Shown here: positions 18,957 to 26,489 of the stretch, piece by piece
Numbering within the stretch: the first letter of the stretch is position 1
Layout of the letters: every line of letters begins with the position of its first letter
Virus record (IMG/VR): IMGVR_UViG_3300017917_003859
Span: 1-64,000 of that record
From: a virus
Strand: one strand, 5' to 3'
Length of the DNA: 64,000 nt
Notes under the pieces: generated by a model
Database searches by the model: none
What the model was told of the DNA's origin: nothing
What the model saw: only the letters and a program-made list of their open reading frames with translations
Program-made: the position numbers and the translations under genes

Positions 18957-19811
18957 ATGAGTATATTAAAAAAATTTTTAAATTTATTTAATTCAATATT
19001 GAATAAAAATAGTTTTTTAATTGAAAATAATACAAATTTTAAAAAATTAACCCAAACATTAACACCCAAAAATATATCTCCAGATTTAATAGAACTTATA
19101 TTTCTATATTCAGTAGCATACCGTCAAGATAATAAATTATTAAAATATATAAAACATCCTTCTTTAAAATTTAATATTAACTCTAAAACAGGAAATATAA
19201 TTAACCATATTAAAAATGTAGGATTTAATGAAAATTTTATTAAAAAAATACTTAACATTAAACTAAATTCTGGAGGAAAAGGAATAGGTTTTGGAGAAAC
19301 TATTTTAGTTTTATTTTTTAATGGGGAAAAAATTAAAATAGGAGATGTAAAGATTAACAATAAATGTATTGAACTTAAAGCTAATGGAGGTAGATTGTCT
19401 CAAGGTAAAGGTAAAGGTAGAGAAGGTAATATTTCATTTTTATTTAAAAAATTACAAAACAATTACCCTAAAGCCCAATATAAAATTAATTTAATAGACT
19501 ATATACATGAAATCATCACCCTTTACCCAGAATCTGAGTCTATAATTAATCTAGAATTAAATAAAATATACCCAAAAACTGAAAATTATATTATAAATAA
19601 AACAAGCACTAATGAAGATTTACTAATTAAATATGCTGCTAGTTATATAAATTCTCAACCAGATATTGATTTATATATGTTTATTAATGATGATGGGGAT
19701 TATAATTTATATGAATCTAATGAAATGTTATATGCTATTAAAAATAAACATATAATTTTTAGAAATAATATAACTCCTTCTTCTTCATACCCTCAATTAA
19801 AATTAAATTAA
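18957..19811 (+). CDS. Predicted PD-(D/E)XK restriction-like endonuclease
   Basis: This 284-residue protein probably has a restriction-endonuclease fold. The core runs GKGIGFGETILVLFFNGEKI then KIGDVKINNKCIELKANGGR (about residues 109-148): a Glu on the first helix, Asp in GDV, and the E-x-K pair in IELKANGG, matching the PD-(D/E)XK order E-D-ExK. Comparable phage nucleases have the pattern GD-x(6)-(I/V)E-(L/V)K-x-x-GGR. It could degrade host or competitor DNA, or act in repair or packaging. The N-terminus is helical but not a good match to the leader. Moderately confident in the fold, not in the target. Confidence 0.6.
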   Translation: MSILKKFLNLFNSILNKNSFLIENNTNFKKLTQTLTPKNISPDLIELIFLYSVAYRQDNKLLKYIKHPSLKFNINSKTGNIINHIKNVGFNENFIKKILNIKLNSGGKGIGFGETILVLFFNGEKIKIGDVKINNKCIELKANGGRLSQGKGKGREGNISFLFKKLQNNYPKAQYKINLIDYIHEIITLYPESESIINLELNKIYPKTENYIINKTSTNEDLLIKYAASYINSQPDIDLYMFINDDGDYNLYESNEMLYAIKNKHIIFRNNITPSSSYPQLKLN

Positions 19812-19828
19812 TTCATATATTTATATAC

Positions 19829-21256
19829 ATGAAACATGCAGATCTTATAAAACGTTTAATTAAAGAGGCATTATCTACACCTCCTAAAAAAGATAAATGT
19901 AATTGCGGTTGTCATTCATGTGAAAACGTAGGTAATCCTGGCCCTGTCCTTAATGAAAGTCTTAATAATAGAATTATTATGACTGAAAATATGAAATATC
20001 ATGTTAATAATAAATTAGCATTAACTGAAAATACTTTTAGGTATGGTTCTGATGCTTTTTTAAAATTATGGGCTGAAGCACGTTATTTATATTCTCGTAA
20101 CGCTATTCATGTAAATGATTTAGATAAAGAAATAATTATTGAAACCGATTTAGGTGAATATGGTATATATGAAGGACAAAAAGTACCTTTAGACTTACCT
20201 ATGTTAGAGGAAAAAGAAAATAATTATTATATTATTAAATTTGGATTTAATGATGATGGTGAATATAAAGTAGTAAATTCTAAACCTATATATGCTCAAA
20301 ATGAAGAAGAAGCTGCATATAAGCTTAGAGATCAATTCGAATCATATGAAGGTATTTCCATTGAAATAATCTCAATTGAAAGATCAGGTTTAAATGAAGA
20401 TCAAAAAGTACCTTTAGATTTAGTATTATTAGAAGATGAAGACATAATTGGTGGAAAAAAAGATATTGAATATGCTGAAATTATTCCATTTAGAGCTTTA
20501 AGTAATTTAACTAAAACTGTTGGGGAAGAAATTGAAATATTAAAAGCTGAAGAAGAAAAACGAGGTATAGATTTCACTGGAGATTTACAATTATTAGATA
20601 AAGAAGATCAAAAGATAGTTCAAAAACGACTAAGAATGCTAAATCTACTTAAAGATTTAGATAGATTGTTTTCTTTTGAAAATAAGAATATACATTATAA
20701 TACTGTATTAGGTATATTAAAAAAATATAATGCTTTAGATTTATTATCTTCTGTGGGTGCTGGACTTAATGAAATAGAATTAGGTAATAAAGAAGATATT
20801 GAGATGGGAATAATGAGTTCATATACCCCCACCATAAATGATTTATATAAAAAAGCTAAAACTGGTGATAAACAAGCTACTAAAATTTATGATGAATTAA
20901 TACAAGCTATTACTCCTGAAGAAAAACAACAAATATTAAATAAATATTTCCCTGAAAAACTAAACGAATCTACAGATAAAAAACACCCAGCATTAAATAA
21001 ACCTAAACGCGGTGGATCTAAAAAATTCTATGTGTATGTTCGTGACCCTAAAACTAAACGCATTAAAAAAGTTAGCTTTGGAGATACTACAGGTCTTTCA
21101 GCTAAAATAAACAATCCTAAAGCACGCCAAGCATTTGCAAAAAGACATGATTGTGCTAACAAAAAAGATAAAACAAAAGCATCATATTGGTCTTGTAGGC
21201 TTCCAAGGTACGCATCTTTATTAGGTTTAAAGTCAACATTTAGTGGTTATTGGTAA
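19829..21256 (+). CDS. Modular tagged protein with repeats and Cys-rich basic C-terminal domain
   Basis: This 475-residue protein looks like a chain of modules. Residues 1-16 are a leader helix (ADLIKRLIKEALS), and residues 24-31 are a Cys cluster (CNCGCHSC). LNE or LTE tripeptides at 41-43, 65-67 and 188-190 mark module borders. The segment GQKVPLDLPMLEE (about 116-128) recurs as DQKVPLDLVLLED (about 191-203), an internal duplication. The C-terminal 95 residues (KPKRGGSKKFYVYVRDPKTK, then RHDCANKKDKTKASYWSCRL) form a basic, Cys-containing domain common in T4-like phage proteins, function unknown. The layout suits a precursor cut by the prohead protease, which is inference. Confidence 0.65.
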   Translation: MKHADLIKRLIKEALSTPPKKDKCNCGCHSCENVGNPGPVLNESLNNRIIMTENMKYHVNNKLALTENTFRYGSDAFLKLWAEARYLYSRNAIHVNDLDKEIIIETDLGEYGIYEGQKVPLDLPMLEEKENNYYIIKFGFNDDGEYKVVNSKPIYAQNEEEAAYKLRDQFESYEGISIEIISIERSGLNEDQKVPLDLVLLEDEDIIGGKKDIEYAEIIPFRALSNLTKTVGEEIEILKAEEEKRGIDFTGDLQLLDKEDQKIVQKRLRMLNLLKDLDRLFSFENKNIHYNTVLGILKKYNALDLLSSVGAGLNEIELGNKEDIEMGIMSSYTPTINDLYKKAKTGDKQATKIYDELIQAITPEEKQQILNKYFPEKLNESTDKKHPALNKPKRGGSKKFYVYVRDPKTKRIKKVSFGDTTGLSAKINNPKARQAFAKRHDCANKKDKTKASYWSCRLPRYASLLGLKSTFSGYW

Positions 21257-21267
21257 AATAAATTATT

Positions 21268-21633
21268 ATGGAAAATTTTTCAAAACTTATATCTTATCTT
21301 TTGCATTCAAGAACACAAGCTCATGTGTATCATTTGCAAACTCCATCATTTGCTGCTCATAAAGCATTAAATGAATACTACGATGAAATTGTAGATATTA
21401 CTGATGGTTTAGTTGAATCATATCAAGGCAAATATGGTATTATAATGGATTATACTAATTTTACTTTAATGCAGTATCAAAGTTGTGAAGCAATTCAAGA
21501 ATATTTTAGAGCATTGAATACTACTGTTGAAATGTTACGTCAAGATATTCCTGATTCATATTTACAAAATCAAATTGATAGTGTTGTTGAATTAATTCAA
21601 TCTACATTATATAAACTTAAATACTTAAAATAA
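21268..21633 (+). CDS. Ferritin-like four-helix-bundle protein
   Basis: This 121-residue protein is almost entirely helical and resembles a Dps/ferritin-like fold: AHVYHLQTPSFAAHKALNEY followed by YDEIVDITDGLVESYQGKYG (about residues 18-56). The His and acidic residues are spaced as in the ferroxidase-type H-x(6-12)-H-x-x-x-x-x-Y-x-x-x-x-D arrangement. Similar short proteins occur in T4-like phages without a defined function. If real, it could bind iron or protect DNA, and a head-packaged form would be attractive. It lacks the leader helix. It overlaps the next gene by one base. Confidence 0.55.
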   Translation: MENFSKLISYLLHSRTQAHVYHLQTPSFAAHKALNEYYDEIVDITDGLVESYQGKYGIIMDYTNFTLMQYQSCEAIQEYFRALNTTVEMLRQDIPDSYLQNQIDSVVELIQSTLYKLKYLK

Positions 21634-22007
21634 TGAATAGTAAACTTAAACAAATAATTAGAGAAGAAATACGTAAAATTTTACGTGAAGGGTCTGAGTC
21701 TAAACTATATAAAATTGAAGGTTTACTTGTATCAGATAATAATAAAAAAACCCAATCTCAATTACTTTCAGATATTCGTGCTATAACTGGTGTTACTACT
21801 GTAGATGCCCAAGAATATACTCCTCGTTTACCTAAACCTGATCGTTCATATAATAGATTAACTGTTAAAATAGATCCATATCCATATTTAAAAAATAGTA
21901 ATTTTGATATAGATACAATTAAAATGATTATTGATAATATTAATAAAATTAAAGGAGTAATTAAGTTTAAAGTTGACAATCCACAATTGATTAATATAGG
22001 GATATAA
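21633..22007 (+). CDS. Small tagged protein with ferredoxin-like fold
   Basis: This 124-residue protein opens with one of the clearest leader helices (NSKLKQIIREEIRKILREG) ending in LRE. The remaining 100 residues suggest a beta-alpha-beta ferredoxin-like domain: LLSDIRAITGVTTVDAQEYT, YNRLTVKIDPYPYL, then IDNINKIKGVIKFKV. No catalytic motif is visible. Similar domains in other proteins serve ligand binding or protein contact. The domain begins straight after the putative cleavage point. Overlaps by one base with both neighbours. Confidence 0.62.
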   Translation: MNSKLKQIIREEIRKILREGSESKLYKIEGLLVSDNNKKTQSQLLSDIRAITGVTTVDAQEYTPRLPKPDRSYNRLTVKIDPYPYLKNSNFDIDTIKMIIDNINKIKGVIKFKVDNPQLINIGI

Positions 22008-22870
22008 TGAATCTTATTGATATACTTAAACAACTCCTCCAAGAAAAAGCAGATCGTTGTAAACGTATTGCTGATCGCAAATACGATAAACCATCTGCTT
22101 ATAAGTCAGGAGCAATTGTTAGATGTCGTAAAGGAAATATTTGGAAAGATATAAAAGAAGATAAAGAAGAATTTCAAAATAAAGCTTTAGATAAAATAAA
22201 TAAAGTTGGTGGATTTAATAATTTACCTGATATTGATAAATTAGCTTTACTTGGTGGTTCTGGTGATGCATTGTTAAAAAATTTAAATTTAGGAAAAATT
22301 TTTAAAGAAAACGGAGGCACATTCGGTAAATTAGAAATAAAAATTAAAGTTAAAGATAAAAACAATCAACCAATTAAACATAGATTTAGTCAAGAATTTG
22401 CTGGTAAAGAAGGTTATTTATTTCCTTATATTAATTATGATGATGAAAATCAACCTTATGTTATAGTAAGATTTGATGAATTTGCTAGTGACCCTAATCT
22501 TAAAGGTGGTGGAAATTACAAAGAATTACCAATAATGTTAGGTAATATGTATCCAATTGATTACGATAAAATAAAAAGTGATTTTGTCCAATATCAAAAT
22601 AAAGTAGATTTTGAAAGAAATGAATTTTTAAAATCATTTGGGCTTGATGATTTAGATGAAGGTGAATCACTTCGCTCCTGGTTTAAACGTCAAGGTCCTA
22701 AAGGTAAAGAAGGTGGATGGGTAGATTGTAATGCACCTGATGGAAAAGGTGGATATAAAGCATGTGGTCGTAAAGAAGGCGAAAAACGAGCTAAATATCC
22801 TTCATGTCGTCCTACACCTTCACAATGTAAATCGCCTGGCAAAGGCAAAAAATGGGGTAAAACAAAATAA
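22007..22870 (+). CDS. Tagged protein with Cys/basic modules at both ends
   Basis: This 287-residue protein starts with a leader helix (NLIDILKQLLQEK, LQE tripeptide), directly followed by a basic module DRCKRIADRKYDKPSAYKSG then AIVRCRKGNIWKD. The C-terminal 65 residues are basic and Cys/Gly-rich (SLRSWFKRQGPKGKEGGWVD, then CRPTPSQCKSPGKGKK), an uncharacterised domain that I associate with T4-like marine phages. The middle is a mixed alpha/beta region (KLEIKIKVKDKNNQPIKHRF). The very basic ends fit a nucleic-acid-binding protein. Function unknown. One-base overlaps on both sides. Confidence 0.62.
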   Translation: MNLIDILKQLLQEKADRCKRIADRKYDKPSAYKSGAIVRCRKGNIWKDIKEDKEEFQNKALDKINKVGGFNNLPDIDKLALLGGSGDALLKNLNLGKIFKENGGTFGKLEIKIKVKDKNNQPIKHRFSQEFAGKEGYLFPYINYDDENQPYVIVRFDEFASDPNLKGGGNYKELPIMLGNMYPIDYDKIKSDFVQYQNKVDFERNEFLKSFGLDDLDEGESLRSWFKRQGPKGKEGGWVDCNAPDGKGGYKACGRKEGEKRAKYPSCRPTPSQCKSPGKGKKWGKTK

Positions 22871-23181
22871 TGTTTAGTTCAGAAAATACATTAATAATGA
22901 TATTTGGAGTTTTATTAGCTTTAAGTTTTATTATTTTTATTGTATGGTATACTAATTCATTATTTGCAACTAAAACCCAAGATGTATTAGTTAGATTTAT
23001 ACTTTTAATATTTGCTGCTTTAGTTGGTGTCTTTATTGTTGATAAAACTATAGCATTTAAAATAAATTTATTAAGTCAAGAACAAAACTCACAATTATTT
23101 GATTTAATTAAGACCTTAACCTTAATGATTTTTTCTTATTATTTCGGAACCCAAAAAACAGAAAATAAACCCATAAATTAA
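22870..23181 (+). CDS. Small membrane protein, holin candidate 1
   Basis: This 103-residue protein has two or three hydrophobic segments: LIMIFGVLLALSFIIFIVWY (about residues 8-27), FILLIFAALVGVFIVD (about 43-58) and LTLMIFSYYFGTQ near the C-terminus. It directly precedes the M15 endopeptidase (six-base gap), so it is a holin or antiholin candidate by size, topology and position. The 85-residue membrane protein at 24330 is a rival candidate. The assignment is contextual. Confidence 0.5.
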   Translation: MFSSENTLIMIFGVLLALSFIIFIVWYTNSLFATKTQDVLVRFILLIFAALVGVFIVDKTIAFKINLLSQEQNSQLFDLIKTLTLMIFSYYFGTQKTENKPIN

Positions 23182-23187
23182 ATACAC

Positions 23188-23658
23188 ATGCAATTATCAG
23201 AACATTTAGTATTAACAGAAGTTATTAAATCAGATACCGCAAAAAGATTAGGTATTGATAATAACCCAACCTCAGAACATTTAGCTAATTTAAAATTATT
23301 AGCTGAAAAAGTATTTGAACCCATTAGAAATCATTTCAAAAAACCAATTAATGTTTCTTCAGGTTATAGAAGTAAAGCATTAAATGATGCCGTTCCTGGA
23401 TCCTCAGCTACATCACAGCATTGTTCTGGTGAAGCCTTAGATTTAGATCAAGATAATATGAATACTGGAATTACTAATAAGATGGTATTTGACTATATTA
23501 AAGATAATTTAGTTTTTGATCAACTTATCTGGGAATTTGGAACTGATTCTAATCCAGATTGGGTACACGTATCATATGAATCTACGGGAAAACAACGTAA
23601 ACAAATTTTGAAAGCTATAAGAGTTAATGGTAAACCTGTATATAAACCTTGGGCTTAA
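23188..23658 (+). CDS. Endolysin-type M15 D,D-peptidase
   Basis: This 156-residue protein is a zinc-dependent peptidase of the M15 family that would cut peptidoglycan cross-links during lysis. The metal-binding signature is complete: SQHCSGEALDLD (His78, Asp85) and DWVHVSY (His127). VSSGYRSKALNDAV at about 56-69 is the conserved entry strand and helix. There is no signal peptide, so export would need a holin, consistent with the neighbouring membrane proteins. The family includes both cell-wall remodelling enzymes and phage endolysins; the position beside holin and spanin candidates favours lysis. Confidence 0.85.
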   Translation: MQLSEHLVLTEVIKSDTAKRLGIDNNPTSEHLANLKLLAEKVFEPIRNHFKKPINVSSGYRSKALNDAVPGSSATSQHCSGEALDLDQDNMNTGITNKMVFDYIKDNLVFDQLIWEFGTDSNPDWVHVSYESTGKQRKQILKAIRVNGKPVYKPWA

Positions 23659-23692
23659 ATAAAACTTTACTTACACAATTTAAAAATATAAA

Positions 23693-23974
23693 ATGAAATT
23701 ACCTATTTCTTTTAAAGACTTTGCAAAGGATCCGGTTAAAGGTCTTTTATTTATTGTCTTACTTGCTGTTGGATACTTATATTATGATAATAAAGCAAGT
23801 TATCAAACACAAGCCGCGGAATATAAGGAACAATATTCTGAATGTGGTTCTAAAGTAGAAGCTCTTGAAAAAAAGCTTGATGAAAGAACCGAAAAACTTA
23901 GAAGAGCAGACAGTATCATGGCTATTACAGTAGCTAGATTACAAGTATTAAACGATATAAATAAAATAAAATGA
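23693..23974 (+). CDS. Inner-membrane spanin-like protein
   Basis: This 93-residue protein has one N-terminal transmembrane segment (GLLFIVLLAVGYLYYD, residues 18-33) followed by a periplasmic coiled coil (YKEQYSECGSKVEALEKKLD, about residues 43-62, continuing to about 80). That is the layout of an i-spanin. Its stop overlaps the ATG of a small lipoprotein gene by four bases, the usual arrangement of paired i-spanin and o-spanin genes. No sequence family recognised; the call rests on topology and context. Confidence 0.6.
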   Translation: MKLPISFKDFAKDPVKGLLFIVLLAVGYLYYDNKASYQTQAAEYKEQYSECGSKVEALEKKLDERTEKLRRADSIMAITVARLQVLNDINKIK

Positions 23975-24333
23975 AAAAATTTATTATTATTAGTCTAGTT
24001 TTGGCATCTTGCCAAAATAAACCAGTACAAGTTGAAACTACATTCATTATAACTGATAGCCTTATTACAGTTGAGCCAGCTCCATCAGATACTATATCAT
24101 TTAAAATCTCAAATCTTTTACAAAGCACAGAAAATGCTGATAAAAAGGTAAAAGAAATTAAAGCTATTAAACAAGAAAATGTAAGTTTAAAAAAAGAACT
24201 TGTTGAAACTAAAGCTGAGCTTGAAGAAGCTAAAGCTATTCTTGCCGATACAACTTCAGAACCTATTAAGAAAAAGAAAAAAAGTTTTATACAAAAAGTA
24301 ATATCAACAATTAAAAAAGATACAACACAATGA
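23971..24333 (+). CDS. Outer-membrane lipoprotein, o-spanin-like
   Basis: This 120-residue protein has a short lipoprotein signal, KKFIIISLVLASCQN, with the lipobox LASC (Cys14) as the predicted lipidated residue. The mature part is charged and helical with a coiled-coil stretch (VKEIKAIKQENVSLKKELVE) and a Lys-rich C-terminus. It overlaps the i-spanin-like gene by four bases. Together they would fuse inner and outer membranes at the end of lysis, fitting a diderm host. It is longer than lambda Rz1 but within the range of phage lipoproteins. The functional call is inference. Confidence 0.62.
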   Translation: MKKFIIISLVLASCQNKPVQVETTFIITDSLITVEPAPSDTISFKISNLLQSTENADKKVKEIKAIKQENVSLKKELVETKAELEEAKAILADTTSEPIKKKKKSFIQKVISTIKKDTTQ

Positions 24334-24587
24334 AAAAATTTTGGTCAATGTTTGATGATAACAATACAGTAAATGAAAAAGCTGTTATTGGATTTGGTGC
24401 ATTCGTAGTCATGATTATGTTTGCAATAGTAGATGTTACTACTGGTATTTTAAATAAACCTTTACTTGTTAATGAGTTTATATTTGATTCATTTAAATTA
24501 TTAACAATTGCATGTTTTGGCATTGCATCTGTGGACAAATGGATTAATAAGAAACATAACTCAGAATCAGAAACGGAAGAAAAATGA
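24330..24587 (+). CDS. Small two-segment membrane protein, holin candidate 2
   Basis: This 85-residue protein has two hydrophobic segments, AVIGFGAFVVMIMFAIVDVT (about residues 18-37) and FDSFKLLTIACFGIASVDKW (about 52-71), with a charged C-terminus (NKKHNSESETEEK). Size and topology suit a class II holin. It overlaps the lipoprotein gene and the next gene by four bases each, so it is translated as part of the lysis cassette. Which of the two small membrane proteins is the holin cannot be decided from sequence. Confidence 0.6.
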   Translation: MKKFWSMFDDNNTVNEKAVIGFGAFVVMIMFAIVDVTTGILNKPLLVNEFIFDSFKLLTIACFGIASVDKWINKKHNSESETEEK

Positions 24588-25357
24588 TTAAATTATTAGA
24601 TATATTATTTGAATTAGAACTTACAGATCACTATAAAGATCGAAAAGTTGATAGAATTGATAATATAAAAAAAGTCATAGTTCCTAAAGAAGCTTTGGGT
24701 GATTTTACTTTAGAACAAATTCAACAACCTCTTATAAAAGAAATTCAAAAAGGAATTTTTACTAAATTAAAAACATTAGAAGCTCAAGATGTTCCTTTAT
24801 CTCAAGGATATAATATTACTTATAAATTTTTTACTCCTGTACTAGAAGCTAATAATACTCGATATCCTATTACTATTGTATCTGATGCCGGGAAAGGAAA
24901 ATTTTATTATGTTATAATTCATAATAATTTTCTCATAACATTGGTATTGTCTGGTTCTGATGATCTTTATAAAGATACAATTAATCATTTAGAAAGAAAA
25001 AAGAAAGACATTCCTGTAAAAGTACTTGAATTTGAAGAATCAACATATCCAATCAATTTAAATAAATTAATGGGTATAGAAATAGCTAAACCCGAAAAAA
25101 TTAAAGAAAAAGATTTACCATACAAAATTAGAACAGACTATAGGATAGGAGCAGACTTCAAACATGATACATATGGTACTGGTAAAATAATAACTACATC
25201 CTCAGGCAATAGAGGTTTAGCGGATTCTAGAGGAATGTTAAATTGGGTTGAAGTAGATTTTGGAAAACCTTACATTTCTGGTGGAAAAATGCTTAAAACT
25301 AGAAAAATACCTAATGTATATTCAACTATATATTTTGATAAACAATTGAAAAGCTAA
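24584..25357 (+). CDS. Tagged protein of unknown function
   Basis: This 257-residue protein begins with a short leader-type helix (IKLLDILFELELTD) resembling that of the kinase-like gene at 25633. The body is mixed alpha/beta, with FYYVIIHNNFLITLVLSGSD in the middle. The C-terminal 75 residues contain YRIGADFKHDTYGTGKIITT and NWVEVDFGKPYISGGK, which look like a small beta-barrel (SH3- or Tudor-like) module. No family recognised. It overlaps the holin candidate by four bases but is probably an accessory rather than a lysis gene. Confidence 0.6.
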   Translation: MIKLLDILFELELTDHYKDRKVDRIDNIKKVIVPKEALGDFTLEQIQQPLIKEIQKGIFTKLKTLEAQDVPLSQGYNITYKFFTPVLEANNTRYPITIVSDAGKGKFYYVIIHNNFLITLVLSGSDDLYKDTINHLERKKKDIPVKVLEFEESTYPINLNKLMGIEIAKPEKIKEKDLPYKIRTDYRIGADFKHDTYGTGKIITTSSGNRGLADSRGMLNWVEVDFGKPYISGGKMLKTRKIPNVYSTIYFDKQLKS

Positions 25358-25358
25358 A

Positions 25359-25640
25359 ATGAAAAAAGAATTTAACATAACTGAGTGGATACTCAAAAAT
25401 AAATTAAACGAGCATAATGAAGAAGGTGAATATCCTCCTTATATGTATTCTCCAATAGGCTTTAGCTGTGCTGTTTGTAAATATCATTATATGGAAGATG
25501 GTAAACATATGTGTTCAAATAAAAAATATCAAGAATACAAAGGTACTTCTGAATTAGTAGATGATGAAGGAAATCAAATTAAAGATCCTTCAAAATGGTG
25601 TTCTAATTGGTTTTTGCCTAAAGAAGAAGAAAATGATTAA
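25359..25640 (+). CDS. Small four-cysteine protein, HiPIP-like
   Basis: This 93-residue protein has four cysteines placed as Cys37-x2-Cys40, Cys52 and Cys81 (FSCAVCKYH, GKHMCSN, SKWCSNWF). The pattern, with the last Cys next to Trp, resembles high-potential iron-sulfur proteins, but a zinc-binding role is equally possible. The N-terminus (NITEWILKNKLNEHNEEGE) is a leader-type helix ending in an LNE tripeptide. It has no signal peptide. The stop overlaps the start of the kinase-like gene by eight bases. Confidence 0.55.
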   Translation: MKKEFNITEWILKNKLNEHNEEGEYPPYMYSPIGFSCAVCKYHYMEDGKHMCSNKKYQEYKGTSELVDDEGNQIKDPSKWCSNWFLPKEEEND

Positions 25641-26229
25641 ACTTATAGATATATTAAAAGAAATTTTTGTATCTGGTAAAGAACCTATAGGACAAGGTTC
25701 ACAACATGTTGTTTACCCTTACTCAAAAGATCCTAACAAAGTAATAAAAACATTTGATCCAAGTGAAGGAGAATCTATAAACATTGAACAAATAGATACG
25801 TTTCAACAATATCCTAATATATTTCCTATAGTTTATAAAGTAACAGACAAATACGCTGTTTTAGAAAAACTAGATGTAGACCAGGCAGTTGCAGAATTAG
25901 AAAAACTAAATGTAGAATTTTCTAATATAAAACAAAAAAGTAATGAAAAAAGAAAATATTCAATTCTTTTAGATGATATAATGGAAGATGATAATTTACA
26001 ATATGATGATTTCATATATAAATTGTATTATTTAATAAAAAATAATCCTTCTTCTTTAAAATCTGAATTAAATACCTTGTATTCATTAACTCAAAATCCT
26101 AACTTGCTTAAAAAATGGATAGACTTTTTACTTCAAATTGTATCAATTTTTGGTAAAAAAGATTTAGATATCCATGCTGAGCAATTTGGCTACACACCAG
26201 AAGGACAAATAAAATTATTAGACATTTAA
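25633..26229 (+). CDS. Protein-kinase-like protein with leader helix
   Basis: This 198-residue protein has hallmarks of a small protein-kinase-like fold: a Gly-rich loop PIGQGSQHVVYPY (residues 19-30), the Lys of strand 3 in KVIKTF (Lys39), a hinge-like strand KYAVLEKLD (residues 73-81), and a catalytic-loop-like motif DLDIHAEQFG (178-186) followed by the metal-binding strand GQIKLLDI. The order mimics D-x-H-x-x-(N/Q)-x-G ... LLD of aminoglycoside/lipopolysaccharide-type kinases. I chose the ATG at 25633 because it gives the leader IKLIDILKEIFVSG; an upstream in-frame ATG at 25561 would add 24 residues lying wholly in the preceding gene. Whether it is active is unknown. Confidence 0.62.
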   Translation: MIKLIDILKEIFVSGKEPIGQGSQHVVYPYSKDPNKVIKTFDPSEGESINIEQIDTFQQYPNIFPIVYKVTDKYAVLEKLDVDQAVAELEKLNVEFSNIKQKSNEKRKYSILLDDIMEDDNLQYDDFIYKLYYLIKNNPSSLKSELNTLYSLTQNPNLLKKWIDFLLQIVSIFGKKDLDIHAEQFGYTPEGQIKLLDI

Positions 26230-26489
26230 TGACCCCATACACTGACATAGAAGTTACAGACAAATATATCATTCGTGAATTTAACGAAAATATAGATCCA
26301 ATTGAACTTATGTGGCATCGTGATAATGAAGATCGTACATTAGAAATTATAGGAGAAACAGATTGGAAATTCCAATTTGATGATAAATTGCCAATTTTGT
26401 TAGAAAATCATATATTTATAAAAAAACACGAATGGCATCGTGTTATTAAAGGTACAGGAACACTTAAATTAAAAATATATAAAAAATGA
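26229..26489 (+). CDS. Small cupin-like protein
   Basis: This 86-residue protein looks like a compact cupin or double-stranded beta-helix: LMWHRDNEDRTLEIIGE, then WKFQFDDKLPILLENHIFIK and HEWHRVIKGTGTLKLKIYKK. The two His motifs (WHRD, WHRV) flank strands in the way expected for metal ligands. Substrate and role are unknown; I associate similar short proteins with T4-like phages. It overlaps the kinase-like gene by one base and the following tagged protein by four bases. Confidence 0.55.
   Translation: MTPYTDIEVTDKYIIREFNENIDPIELMWHRDNEDRTLEIIGETDWKFQFDDKLPILLENHIFIKKHEWHRVIKGTGTLKLKIYKK

Noticed and set aside
25561-25632. Longer start for the kinase-like gene
   Set aside because: The extension lies entirely inside the four-cysteine protein gene, and the ATG at 25633 gives a leader matching the other tagged proteins.
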